Positions 1 to 6,888 are shown, counted from the first letter of the stretch. The stretch is 8,027 nt of DNA from an uncultured Oscillospiraceae bacterium (GCA_944385065.1 CALWVX010000079.1:1-8027), one strand, 5' to 3'. The notes: generated from the sequence alone by a model not told the origin. Translations and numbers: made by a program.

Positions 1-1
1 C

Positions 2-301
2 ACCACCGCCTACGGGACCCTCCACGACAGCCTGGCCATCTGCGGGGGCTATGCCCAGGGGTTCCAGCTGCTGGAGCAGGAGGGCATCCCCTGTGTCACC
101 GTCAGCGGGAAGCTGGGGGCGGAAAACCACATGTGGGATCTGGCCCGGATCGACGGGCAGTGGCTCTACTTCGACCCCACCAGCGACCGGGGGCGGGCCG
201 CCTACGGGTTCAACTGCTTCGCCGTGGAGGCGGATGCGCTGGTCCGCTATACCTGGGATCAGGACCGCGCCCTCTCCCTGGCAAACACCCTCTTCCCCTG
301 A
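2..301 (+). CDS. Transglutaminase-like domain protein, C-terminal part (5' end outside window)
   Basis: The 99 codons before the TGA show the core of a transglutaminase/papain-like fold. A Cys sits in an ICGGYAQGF context (Cys codon 41-43), a His in ENHMWDLARIDGQW (128-130) and an Asp in LYFDPTSD (173-175). The order and spacing fit the Cys-His-Asp triad of the transglutaminase core family. Bacterial members are mostly proteases, peptidases or cross-linking enzymes, often exported or membrane-anchored. The start and any signal peptide or other N-terminal domain are missing, so the location and substrate cannot be judged. The gene converges on the operon to its right and is closed by the terminator at 342-383. 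It has no visible functional link to the acyl-CoA genes. The family call is fairly firm; the role is unknown. Confidence 0.85.
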   Translation, partial: TTAYGTLHDSLAICGGYAQGFQLLEQEGIPCVTVSGKLGAENHMWDLARIDGQWLYFDPTSDRGRAAYGFNCFAVEADALVRYTWDQDRALSLANTLFP

Positions 302-341
302 CCGCTCCCCTCGCTCCTCTTCAAGCCCATATCGGGAAACC

Positions 342-383
342 GGGACCGCGCGGCGCATTGGCGCCGCGCGGTCCCAGCTTTTT
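342..383 (+). terminator. Intrinsic terminator with perfect 15-bp stem
   Basis: GGGACCGCGCGGCGC (342-356) is the exact reverse complement of 361-375, separated by a 4-base ATTG loop. After three further bases comes a run of five T (379-383). This is a very stable GC-rich hairpin followed by a U-tract in the + direction, 40 bp after the transglutaminase-like stop codon. Read on the - strand, the hairpin is followed by GGTTTCCC, a poor U-tract. It may still slow transcription leaving the symporter gene (stop at 420), but it is best assigned to the + strand. Confidence 0.88.
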
Positions 384-419
384 CATCTACAATATCTGGG
401 ATAGCAAGATTTTACGTCT

Positions 420-1814
420 TTAATTCTCCGGGCTCACCGGCTTCCCCTTCTGGGTCAGCAGGCTGACCACAATAAAGGCAATGAGGGCGGGCACCAGCGG
501 CAGCACAGAGGCATAGGGAATCTCCACGATACCCGCGCTGTCGATGGCGGTCAGACCCACGCCGATGATAAAGCTGGCGATGGCCCCCTCCTTGGTGGCT
601 TTCTTCCAGAAAATTCCGCCCACAATCATAATCAGCGCACCGGCGTTGATAAAGCTGTAGGCCAGAGACAACAGGGGGATCAGGGTAGTGAACTGCAAGG
701 ACACAAACAGGGCCAAAATTCCCATGGCAAAAGTGGCCGCCGTGGTGATGCGGGACAGCTTTTTCTGATTCTCCTCCCCGTTGGGGTTGATGACCTTCAG
801 GTAGATGTCGTTGACGATATTGGCCGAACCGGCGACCAGGCCGCCGTCACAGGTGGACATGACCGCCGCGCAGACCGCCACCACCATCAGTGCCCCCATG
901 AAGGGCGGAACCCCCTCCATCATCAGCTTGTAGAAGATGGTGCTGCTGTCCTCGCTGGGCCAGAGAGCATGGCCGTACATCCCCATAATGACTGGGAGAG
1001 CGGCATAGGCCACCACCAACACCGAAGCGATCAGAGGGGCCCAGAAGGCAATTTTCTGGGTCTTGCTGGCCACCGTCCGCTGGAACGCGGTGGCAGAGGT
1101 CAGGCCAAACAGCGCCGTTGGGCCGAACATCATGATCATGGTCTCCGCGTCAAAGGGCATCACCTCAAAGCTGGAGGCGGGCAGATTCTCCGCCATAATT
1201 GCCCCTCCACCGTTGGCAAAAATCCACACCACAATGGCAATGGTGACCACAAAGATAATGGAGCTCTGGAACACGTCGGTCATCAGCACGCCCCACAGGC
1301 CGGACATGGAGCTGTACACCATCACAATCAGGAAGGTGATGATGGCGCCCCACTCGCCGGGCAGGCCGGCGTACTCAAACAGCAGCCGTCCGGCCATGAT
1401 CTGACCCGCGCAGATGGCGATCATGGCGCAGTAGTGAAGGACCGCGATCAGAACCGTGGTAAGTTTGTCGCCATAGCAGCGGGCCAGAACGTCCGGCAGG
1501 GTGATATACCCCCGTTTATAGACAATCCTGGACATCACCAGTCCGAACAGCACATAGGACAGAGCAGCCCCCGCCCCATACCAGAGTCCCCCGATTCCGT
1601 ACATGGCGCCGTACTGGGCCCCGCCCACCACCACGCCGTTTCCCAAATGGGAGCCGAGATAGGACCCCACCACCATGAACATGGCGCCCTGCTTGGCCGC
1701 AGTCATGAAGTCCTGATTGGTCTCGCCGTATTTTCTGCCTTTCAGACCGATGATGAACATGGCGATCAGATAAACGGCCATTGTGACGATAATAAGTATG
1801 ATCCGGTTACTCAT
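420..1814 (-). CDS. Sodium:solute symporter (SSS family), substrate unknown
   Basis: This 464-residue integral membrane protein has roughly a dozen hydrophobic segments starting at residues 5-23. Family landmarks in order are RGYITLPDVLARCYG (101-115), SGLWGVLMTDVFQ (171-183), QRTVASKT (245-252) and AAVMSTCDGGLVAGS (316-330). The last matches the helix that carries the conserved Ser-Thr sodium ligands (S320, T321) in SSS members such as PutP and vSGLT. Length fits the family. It probably imports a small organic acid or amine with Na+. By a remembered alignment to PutP, the Asp of the first core helix (D55) is replaced by His (H56); that Asp is not universal in SSS proteins. The start is supported by AAAGGAGAG ending six bases upstream. 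It is the last gene of the operon, 88 bp after the CoA-transferase gene, and so probably imports the operon's substrate. Carnitine-type operons usually use a BCCT carrier instead. The family is certain; the substrate is not. Confidence 0.9.
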   Translation of the reverse strand: MSNRIILIIVTMAVYLIAMFIIGLKGRKYGETNQDFMTAAKQGAMFMVVGSYLGSHLGNGVVVGGAQYGAMYGIGGLWYGAGAALSYVLFGLVMSRIVYKRGYITLPDVLARCYGDKLTTVLIAVLHYCAMIAICAGQIMAGRLLFEYAGLPGEWGAIITFLIVMVYSSMSGLWGVLMTDVFQSSIIFVVTIAIVVWIFANGGGAIMAENLPASSFEVMPFDAETMIMMFGPTALFGLTSATAFQRTVASKTQKIAFWAPLIASVLVVAYAALPVIMGMYGHALWPSEDSSTIFYKLMMEGVPPFMGALMVVAVCAAVMSTCDGGLVAGSANIVNDIYLKVINPNGEENQKKLSRITTAATFAMGILALFVSLQFTTLIPLLSLAYSFINAGALIMIVGGIFWKKATKEGAIASFIIGVGLTAIDSAGIVEIPYASVLPLVPALIAFIVVSLLTQKGKPVSPEN

Positions 1815-1902
1815 GAAATGCTCTCCTTTCTCCTGTCCTCATAATCCGATGCCGCTTTTACGCTCTTCTTGTCCTGCCTCCTCTCCCATCATTTTTGACG
1901 AG

Positions 1903-3075
1903 TCAGACGACTCCCTTCTCCCGCAGCGCCTGAATCTCCTGCTCCGTCATGCCCAGAACACCCTGATAGATTTCCTCCGTGTTCTCCCCCAGCTCCGGGG
2001 CGGCGCGGTACTCCAGTTCCGGGTGGCCGGACATCCTGAAGGGGAAGCCGATGAACGGAGCGCCCCCCTCAATCCCATGGACGGGCTGCTGGACGATATA
2101 GCCGTTGACGCGCAGATGTTCATTGCGCATCAGGCGGCCCGGCGTCGCCACAATCCCGCACGGGATATTATATTCGATGAAGATGGCCTCCAATTCATCG
2201 CAGGTTCTGCCCTCGCTCCACTTCTGCACTTCCGCCTCCAGAATCTTGGCGTCCGCCACCCGCTGCTCCATGTTGTCCAGATACTTTTCCTGGTGCAGAA
2301 CGGGGGAGTCAATCAGCTTCAGCAGATTCCGGTAAATGGGGTTGGTGCCGGCGTGGTAGTTGATCCAGCCGTCGGACGCCCTCAGATAGCCGTAGGGCGC
2401 GCTGTCGTCCGAGACCATGGCAGCCTCGTCCCCGTTGAGATAGGCGTCGGCGATGGACATGGAGCGGATCATGGAGGAACCGGCCAGCATGGATACGTCG
2501 ATGTACTGCCCCTTTCCGGTCTCCCGCTTCTCATACAGGGCCAGAATCGTCCCCATGGTCCCGTACATGGCGGCCATGTAGTCATGAATGGGGCCTTTGC
2601 TGCGCTCCACATGATCCCCCTCCATCCGGGTCACGCCGGACATGGAGGAGATGATTCCGTCGAAGGCCAGCCGGTCCCGCAGGGGGCCGGACTGTCCGAA
2701 GCCGGTGATGGAGACCATGATGATGGAGGGGTTGATCTTCCGGACCTCCTCATAGCCCAGCCCCATTTTTTCCATGGTCCCGGCCCGGAAGTTCTCAATC
2801 AGAACATCGGACTTGGCGATCAGCTTTCGGGCGATCTCCAGTCCCTCCGCCGTGCGCATATCGGCGGTCACGCTCTTTTTATTCCGGTTGACGGACTGGA
2901 AGAACAGGCTGATTCCGTCCTTCCAGGGACCGGCGGTGCGGGTGATCTCCCCGGTGCCCGGCTTCTCGATCTTGATGACTTCCGCTCCCATGTCCGCCAG
3001 CAGTTCTCCACAGTAGGGGCCTGCGATGTATCGGGTCAGATCCACAACCCGAACGCCCTCTAAAATGCCGCTCAT
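1903..3075 (-). CDS. Family III (CaiB/BaiF-type) CoA-transferase
   Basis: This 390-residue protein has typical family III length and architecture. The N-terminal GVRVVDLTRYIAGPYCGELL (7-26) is followed by GAEVIKIEKP (30-39). NRNKKSVTADM (63-73), a VLIENFRAGTMEKMG segment (91-105) and SITGFGQSGP (122-131) complete the CoA-binding region. HDYMAAMYG (164-172) carries the likely catalytic Asp, D165, and TGKGQYIDVSML (186-197) follows. Known members transfer CoA between carboxylic acids through an aspartyl-CoA thioester or anhydride, for example CaiB, formyl-CoA:oxalate transferase and FldA. Here the donor is probably the reduced acyl-CoA product and the acceptor the imported acid, so no ATP is needed per turnover. 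The start has AGGAGGA at 3084-3090, 8 bases upstream. The gene lies 24 bp after the crotonase gene. The family is secure; the exact acid pair is unknown. Confidence 0.93.
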   Translation of the reverse strand: MSGILEGVRVVDLTRYIAGPYCGELLADMGAEVIKIEKPGTGEITRTAGPWKDGISLFFQSVNRNKKSVTADMRTAEGLEIARKLIAKSDVLIENFRAGTMEKMGLGYEEVRKINPSIIMVSITGFGQSGPLRDRLAFDGIISSMSGVTRMEGDHVERSKGPIHDYMAAMYGTMGTILALYEKRETGKGQYIDVSMLAGSSMIRSMSIADAYLNGDEAAMVSDDSAPYGYLRASDGWINYHAGTNPIYRNLLKLIDSPVLHQEKYLDNMEQRVADAKILEAEVQKWSEGRTCDELEAIFIEYNIPCGIVATPGRLMRNEHLRVNGYIVQQPVHGIEGGAPFIGFPFRMSGHPELEYRAAPELGENTEEIYQGVLGMTEQEIQALREKGVV

Positions 3076-3099
3076 ACGGTCTGTCCTCCTCTCCCCCGG

Positions 3100-3897
3100 T
3101 CAGTTATAGCGCTCATTCAGCGCCGACTTCAGGCCGCCCTTGTTGATGGAATCCCGGAACTCCCCCATGTCCTTCTTCTGCATGTTGGTGCGGGACAGGT
3201 TGAACATCTCGGCGCAGTAATCCAGCGTGTTGGAAAAGCCCCGGATGTCGTACATCTTCCGAATGGCGTGCTTCATCATCCCCATGCTCTCGGCGGGAAT
3301 CCGGGCCACCTGGCGGGCCACCTCCATGGTGCGCGCCTCCAGCTTTTCAAAGGGGACCACCTCATTGACCACCCCCATCTCCCGCATCTCCTCGCCAGTG
3401 AAGTACTTGCCCTCGAAATACCACTCCACCGCCTTGTTGAAGGGCAGCTTCCACAGCTCCACGGGGATCTCGGGGGTATAGCCCAGCACGATCTCCGGGT
3501 TGCCGAAGGCGGCGTTATCGGCGGCGATGATCAGGTCGCTCATCAGGGCGATGGTGTTTCCCCCGCCGATGCAGTAGCCCTGGACCGCGCTGATCACCGG
3601 CTTGGGCAGATACCAGAGATAGCGGAAAAAGTCCAGCTCGTGCTGGGTGTCCGCCCGGCGCTCCACAATGTCGGTGATATTGTTGTTCATGCTCTCCTTC
3701 AGGTCGAATCCGGCGGTAAACGCCTTTTCTCCGGCGCCGCGGATCACAATGACCTTCACCTCCGGGTCGTCATTGGCCTGGTGGAGATAGTCGCCCAGGC
3801 CGTTGAGCAGCTCGCTGTTCAGGGCGTTGCGCTTTTCCGGCCGGTTCAGGGTGATCACGGCAATCGAGTCCTGCTTCTCATACAAAATGACGCTCAT
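3100..3897 (-). CDS. Crotonase-family protein (enoyl-CoA hydratase/isomerase-like), atypical active site
   Basis: This 265-residue cytosolic protein has the crotonase fold motifs AVITLNRPEKRNAL (13-26), KAFTAGFDLKE (58-68) and VQGYCIGGGNTIALMSDLII (105-124). FGNPEIVLG (131-139) follows. A62 and G112 are the expected oxyanion-hole positions that hold the thioester enolate. Of the two glutamates of classical enoyl-CoA hydratase (E144/E164, rat numbering), the second is kept as E135 but the first is Thr (T115). The usual PGxGGxxRL stretch after the second Glu is replaced by TPEIPVELWKLP (141-152). A Ser/Glu pair at these positions is known in hydroxycinnamoyl-CoA hydratase-lyase. By context it probably hydrates, dehydrates or isomerises the operon's acyl-CoA, as CaiD does for carnitinyl-CoA; hydrolase or lyase activity is also possible. 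The start at 3897 is preferred over 3918 because of the strong ribosome site at 3905-3911 and the family-like N-terminus. Confidence 0.85.
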   Translation of the reverse strand: MSVILYEKQDSIAVITLNRPEKRNALNSELLNGLGDYLHQANDDPEVKVIVIRGAGEKAFTAGFDLKESMNNNITDIVERRADTQHELDFFRYLWYLPKPVISAVQGYCIGGGNTIALMSDLIIAADNAAFGNPEIVLGYTPEIPVELWKLPFNKAVEWYFEGKYFTGEEMREMGVVNEVVPFEKLEARTMEVARQVARIPAESMGMMKHAIRKMYDIRGFSNTLDYCAEMFNLSRTNMQKKDMGEFRDSINKGGLKSALNERYN

Positions 3898-3904
3898 ATT
3901 CAAA

Positions 3905-3911
3905 TCCTCCC
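3905..3911 (-). promoter_or_regulatory. Ribosome binding site that sets the crotonase start
   Basis: On the - strand this reads GGGAGGA, 7 bases before the ATG at 3897. It decides between two in-frame ATGs. The upstream one (3918) has only a weak GGAAA before it and would place seven extra residues (MNWEDLN) ahead of the normal crotonase N-terminus. The site lies in the short gap after the etfA stop codon. Confidence 0.75.
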
Positions 3912-3923
3912 AGTTCATATTTC

Positions 3924-4922
3924 CTATGCCTGCATGGCTTTTACTTCTTCGATCAGGGCCGGCACGATCTCAAACAGATCGCCCACCAGCCCATAGTGCG
4001 CCACCTTGAAGATGGGGGCATCCGGGTCCTGGTTGATGGCCACAATCTGATCTGACCCGGACATTCCCGCCAGGTGCTGAATGGCGCCGGAGATGCCGCA
4101 GGCGATATACAGCTTGGGGTGCACCGTGCTCCCGGTCTGGCCCACCTGGTGGCTGCTGTCGATCCAGCCCGAGTCCACGGCGGCACGGGAGGCGCCCACC
4201 ACGCCGCCCAGCAGGTCGGCCAGCTCCTGGAGCATGGAGAAGTTTTCCGGCCCCTTCATTCCCCGGCCGCCGGAGACGATGATCTCCGCCTCGGCGATGC
4301 GGAAGGGGCTCCCCTCCCGGTGGATCAGCTCCTTGATCTGGGTGCGGATGGAGGACGGCGGAACGGTCCGGTCCAGATGGACCACCTGCTCCGTGCGGCC
4401 GCTCTGCTCCGCCCGGAACACGCCGGGCCGCACCGTCCCGATCTGCGGTCTGGTGTTGGAGCACAGGATGGTGGCCATCAGATTGCCGCCGAAGGCGGGC
4501 CGGGTCCAGGCCACATCTCCGGTCTCCTCGTCAATGCCCAGGGCGGTGCAGTCGGCGGTCAGCCCCGTCTTCAGCCGGCAGGCCACCCGTGGGGCGAAGT
4601 CCCGCCCGTTTTCCGTGGCCCCCACCAGGACGGCAGAGGGCCGGAACTCACCGATCAGGTCATACAGCAGCTGGGTATAGGCGTCGGTGGAGTACTCCCG
4701 GCACTGAGGGCAGTCCACCGCCAGAATCCGGTCGGCCCCATACGGCCTGATCTGCTCCACCAGGTCCTCCGTCCGGTCGGCAATCACCACGGCGGTCAGC
4801 TCCTCGCCGGTCACTTCCTTCAACTCCCGGGCCGCGTGGAGCAGCTCCAGTCCCACATGCAGAACATGTCCGCCGGCGTGTTCGATGTACACCCAGATCC
4901 CCTGATAATTTTCCTTGTTCAT
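3924..4922 (-). CDS. etfA: Electron transfer flavoprotein alpha subunit
   Basis: This 332-residue protein forms the FAD-carrying half of the EtfAB heterodimer, which passes electrons to or from the neighbouring acyl-CoA dehydrogenase. The N-terminal nucleotide-binding-like domain begins with IWVYIEHAGGHVLHVGLELL (9-28). The C-terminal FAD domain shows SGGRGMKGPENF (217-228), ASRAAVDSGW (244-253) and SHQVGQTG (257-264). The EtfA signature LYIACGISGAIQH (271-283) and VAINQDPDAPIF (294-305) follow. The whole FAD site looks intact. There is no N-terminal ferredoxin-like extension of the kind found in some clostridial EtfA proteins, for example CarE. The start at 4922 is chosen because the family N-terminus begins there and AAGGGGGG (4931-4938) lies 8 bases upstream, overlapping the etfB stop. 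The open frame continues to 5018, but the extension is unrelated to the family and overlaps etfB. The gap to etfB is 14 bp. Confidence 0.95.
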   Translation of the reverse strand: MNKENYQGIWVYIEHAGGHVLHVGLELLHAARELKEVTGEELTAVVIADRTEDLVEQIRPYGADRILAVDCPQCREYSTDAYTQLLYDLIGEFRPSAVLVGATENGRDFAPRVACRLKTGLTADCTALGIDEETGDVAWTRPAFGGNLMATILCSNTRPQIGTVRPGVFRAEQSGRTEQVVHLDRTVPPSSIRTQIKELIHREGSPFRIAEAEIIVSGGRGMKGPENFSMLQELADLLGGVVGASRAAVDSGWIDSSHQVGQTGSTVHPKLYIACGISGAIQHLAGMSGSDQIVAINQDPDAPIFKVAHYGLVGDLFEIVPALIEEVKAMQA

Positions 4923-4936
4923 GCTTGGAACCCCCC

Positions 4937-5722
4937 TTATATCACATGCGCCCGGGAAAGCGCTCCGCACAGCGCCCTGGCTTTCTCTCCGGCGGTCTCT
5001 CCCTCGATCCAGACACACTCGGCGTGGCGCTCCGGAGTGAAGATCCGCTTCACCTTGGTCGGCGACCCGGTCAGCCCGATCCGCCCGTCCTCCACCGGCA
5101 GGGCGTCCCGGTCCAGAATGCCGATCTCCTGCCGGTTGGCCCGCAGGCGGCCGCGGATCGTCTCATATCTGGGCCGCTCCTCCCCCTTGACCACGGAGAT
5201 AACGGCGGGCAGAGAGACGGAAATCACCTCCTGGCGGTCCGGGTGCTCCCGCACCGCCTCCAGCTTTTCTCCCTCCGGGTGCAGCTGGCTGACATAGGTC
5301 ACCTGCGCCCATCCCAGATGCTCCGCCATCTCCGGCCCCACCTGGCCGGTATCCCCGTCGATGGCCTGCTTGCCGCACAAAATCGCATCAAAGGGGCCCA
5401 GCGTCTTTGCCGCGGCGGCCAGGATATAGCTGGTGGCCAGGGTGTCCGATCCGCCGAATCTCCGGTCGGTGACGAGATAGGCCTCGTCCGCCCCCATGGC
5501 CAGGGCGTCGGTGAGAATTGTCTGAGCTTGGGGCGGCCCCATGGAGATCACGGTCACCGTTCCGCCCACCGCCTCCCGCAGCTGGAGCGCCTGTTCCACG
5601 GCGTAGGCGTCGAAGGGGTTCATGATGCTGAGCACCCCTGTGCGGATCAGCGTGTTGGTCGCCGGATCAATCTTGATCTCGGTGGTATCCGGGACCTGTT
5701 TGATACATACCAATAGTTTCAC
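4937..5722 (-). CDS. etfB: Electron transfer flavoprotein beta subunit
   Basis: This 261-residue partner of EtfA opens with LLVCIKQVPDT (3-13) and MNPFDAYAVEQAL (34-46). VTVISMGPPQA (56-66), DRRFGGSDTLATSY (86-99) and CGKQAIDGDTGQVGP (116-130) follow. The DRxFGGSDTxATS and AIDGDTxQVGP versions are, from memory, typical of clostridial EtfB proteins that bind a second FAD and take part in electron bifurcation from NADH. Canonical respiratory EtfB binds AMP there. That assignment is inference. The start codon is GTG (5720-5722 on the + strand reads CAC), with GAGGAGG (5731-5737) 8 bases upstream. That ribosome site overlaps the TGA of the acyl-CoA dehydrogenase gene 13 bp away, suggesting coupled translation. 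The order acd-etfB-etfA is common in anaerobic enoyl-CoA reductase operons. Confidence 0.95.
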   Translation of the reverse strand: MKLLVCIKQVPDTTEIKIDPATNTLIRTGVLSIMNPFDAYAVEQALQLREAVGGTVTVISMGPPQAQTILTDALAMGADEAYLVTDRRFGGSDTLATSYILAAAAKTLGPFDAILCGKQAIDGDTGQVGPEMAEHLGWAQVTYVSQLHPEGEKLEAVREHPDRQEVISVSLPAVISVVKGEERPRYETIRGRLRANRQEIGILDRDALPVEDGRIGLTGSPTKVKRIFTPERHAECVWIEGETAGEKARALCGALSRAHVI

Positions 5723-5735
5723 AACGGTTTCCTCC

Positions 5736-6872
5736 TCACTTCAGCATGGCGCCGGAGACCACAACCCGCTGGATCTGGTTGGTCCCCTCAAAAATCTGAA
5801 ACAGCTTTGCGTCCCGCATCAGCTTTTCGATGGGATAATCCCGCATATAGCCGTATCCGGAGAAAATCTGAACGGCGTCCATGGTCACCTTCATGGCCGT
5901 GTCGCCCGCCATGCACTTGGCGGCCGCGCACATCGGCCCATAGGGCAGGCCGTTGTCGATCAGCTCGGCGGCGTGATAGACCAGACTCCGGGCGGCCTGT
6001 GTCTGAATCTCCATGTCGGCCAGCATGAACTGAATGGCCTGGAGCCTGGCGATGGGCTTCCCGAAGCAGATTCGGTTCTTGGCGTACTCCACCGACTGGT
6101 CGATGGCGCTCTGGGCGATGCCCACCGCGGCGGCGGCCACCTCCGCCCGGGAGGCGTCCAGCGTCTTCATGGCGATGACAAACCCTTTGCCCTCGTCGCC
6201 CAGCCGGTTCTCCTCCGGTACAAACACATTTTCCAGGATTACGTCCGCCGCGGCGGACAGCCGCAGGCCCATTTTGTCCTCATGCCGGCCCACCGACACG
6301 CCGGGCCGGTCCGCCTCCACCAGAAAGGCCGTGATCCCGTGAGTCCCGACATTCTTCTGGGTCTTGGCGAAGATCACAAAGAAGCTGGCGTAGGGGGCGT
6401 TGGTGATAAAGCACTTGCGCCCGTTGAGCACATAGCCGCCGTCCCGGCGGACCGCCGTGGTTTTGAGGGCGGCGGCGTCAGATCCGGCGTCCGGCTCCGT
6501 CAGGCCAAACGCCGCCAGATGGCCGCTTTGAATCATGTCCACCGCGTACTGCTTCTGGGCCGGCGTTCCGGCGATCATGATGGGCTTGCTGGCCAGGCTG
6601 CTGGCGCCCAGCGCGTTGGTGATCCCGGCCTCCCAGCGGCTGAGCTCCTCGGTCAGGAGACACTGGGTGGTCATGTCCAGTCCCAGGCCGCCGTATTCCG
6701 CCGGCAGCGTCACCGAGGCGAACCCGATCTCCACCGCCTGCCGGTAAATGTCCAGCGGCGTCTCTCCCAGCAGGTCGTACTCCTTCGCGGCGGGCCGCAT
6801 CACTTCCTCTCCGAATTTGGCGGCCAGGCGTCTCATATCCTGTTGGTCCTTGGTCAACACAAAACCACTCAT
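5736..6872 (-). CDS. Acyl-CoA dehydrogenase, probably an enoyl-CoA reductase working with EtfAB
   Basis: This 378-residue flavoprotein matches the length of short-chain acyl-CoA dehydrogenases (butyryl-CoA dehydrogenase, CaiA). LPAEYGGLGLD (56-66) lies in the N-terminal helical domain. The first family signature, GLTEPDAGSDAAA (123-135), and a KCFITNA flavin-domain stretch (153-159) follow. The second signature is QIFSGYGYMRDYPIEKLMRD (335-354), with Ser where Gly is more usual. FEGTNQIQR (361-369) carries the likely catalytic base E362. It interconverts acyl-CoA and 2,3-enoyl-CoA with FAD; beside EtfAB in an anaerobe, reduction is the likely direction. The substrate cannot be read from the motifs: butyryl, crotonobetainyl or aryl-acrylyl types remain possible. 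The start at 6872 gives the normal family N-terminus and has AAAGGA at 6883-6888. The frame stays open to an ATG at 6947, but the extra 25 residues look non-family. It is the first gene of the operon. Confidence 0.93.
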   Translation of the reverse strand: MSGFVLTKDQQDMRRLAAKFGEEVMRPAAKEYDLLGETPLDIYRQAVEIGFASVTLPAEYGGLGLDMTTQCLLTEELSRWEAGITNALGASSLASKPIMIAGTPAQKQYAVDMIQSGHLAAFGLTEPDAGSDAAALKTTAVRRDGGYVLNGRKCFITNAPYASFFVIFAKTQKNVGTHGITAFLVEADRPGVSVGRHEDKMGLRLSAAADVILENVFVPEENRLGDEGKGFVIAMKTLDASRAEVAAAAVGIAQSAIDQSVEYAKNRICFGKPIARLQAIQFMLADMEIQTQAARSLVYHAAELIDNGLPYGPMCAAAKCMAGDTAMKVTMDAVQIFSGYGYMRDYPIEKLMRDAKLFQIFEGTNQIQRVVVSGAMLK

Positions 6873-6882
6873 CGTTCTGACA

Positions 6883-6888
6883 TCCTTT
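6883..6888 (-). promoter_or_regulatory. Ribosome binding site for the acyl-CoA dehydrogenase
   Basis: On the - strand this reads AAAGGA, 10 bases before the ATG at 6872. It supports that start over the in-frame ATGs at 6947 and 6941, which have no well-spaced AGGAGG-like site. It leaves a leader of about 80 bases if transcription begins near 6956. Confidence 0.6.

Noticed and set aside
1783..3063. Long + strand open frame (426 codons) opposite the CoA-transferase
   Set aside because: It is antisense to a clear family III CoA-transferase and its translation has no recognisable motif. It arises from GC-rich codon bias on the other strand. The same holds for + frames at 969-1844, 3268-3996, 4074-5297 and 5622-6932.
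3898..3918. Upstream start for the crotonase gene at 3918
   Set aside because: It has weak ribosome-site support; the ATG at 3897 has GGGAGGA 7 bases upstream and the normal family N-terminus.
4923..5018. N-terminal extension of etfA to 5018
   Set aside because: It overlaps the 3' end of etfB in another frame, is Arg-rich and non-family, and the ATG at 4922 starts a standard EtfA.
420..6872. Naming the operon as carnitine (cai) genes
   Set aside because: The dehydrogenase, crotonase and transferase families match, but the transporter family differs, CaiC/CaiE are absent, and the crotonase active site departs from the CaiD type. Gene symbols would overstate the evidence.
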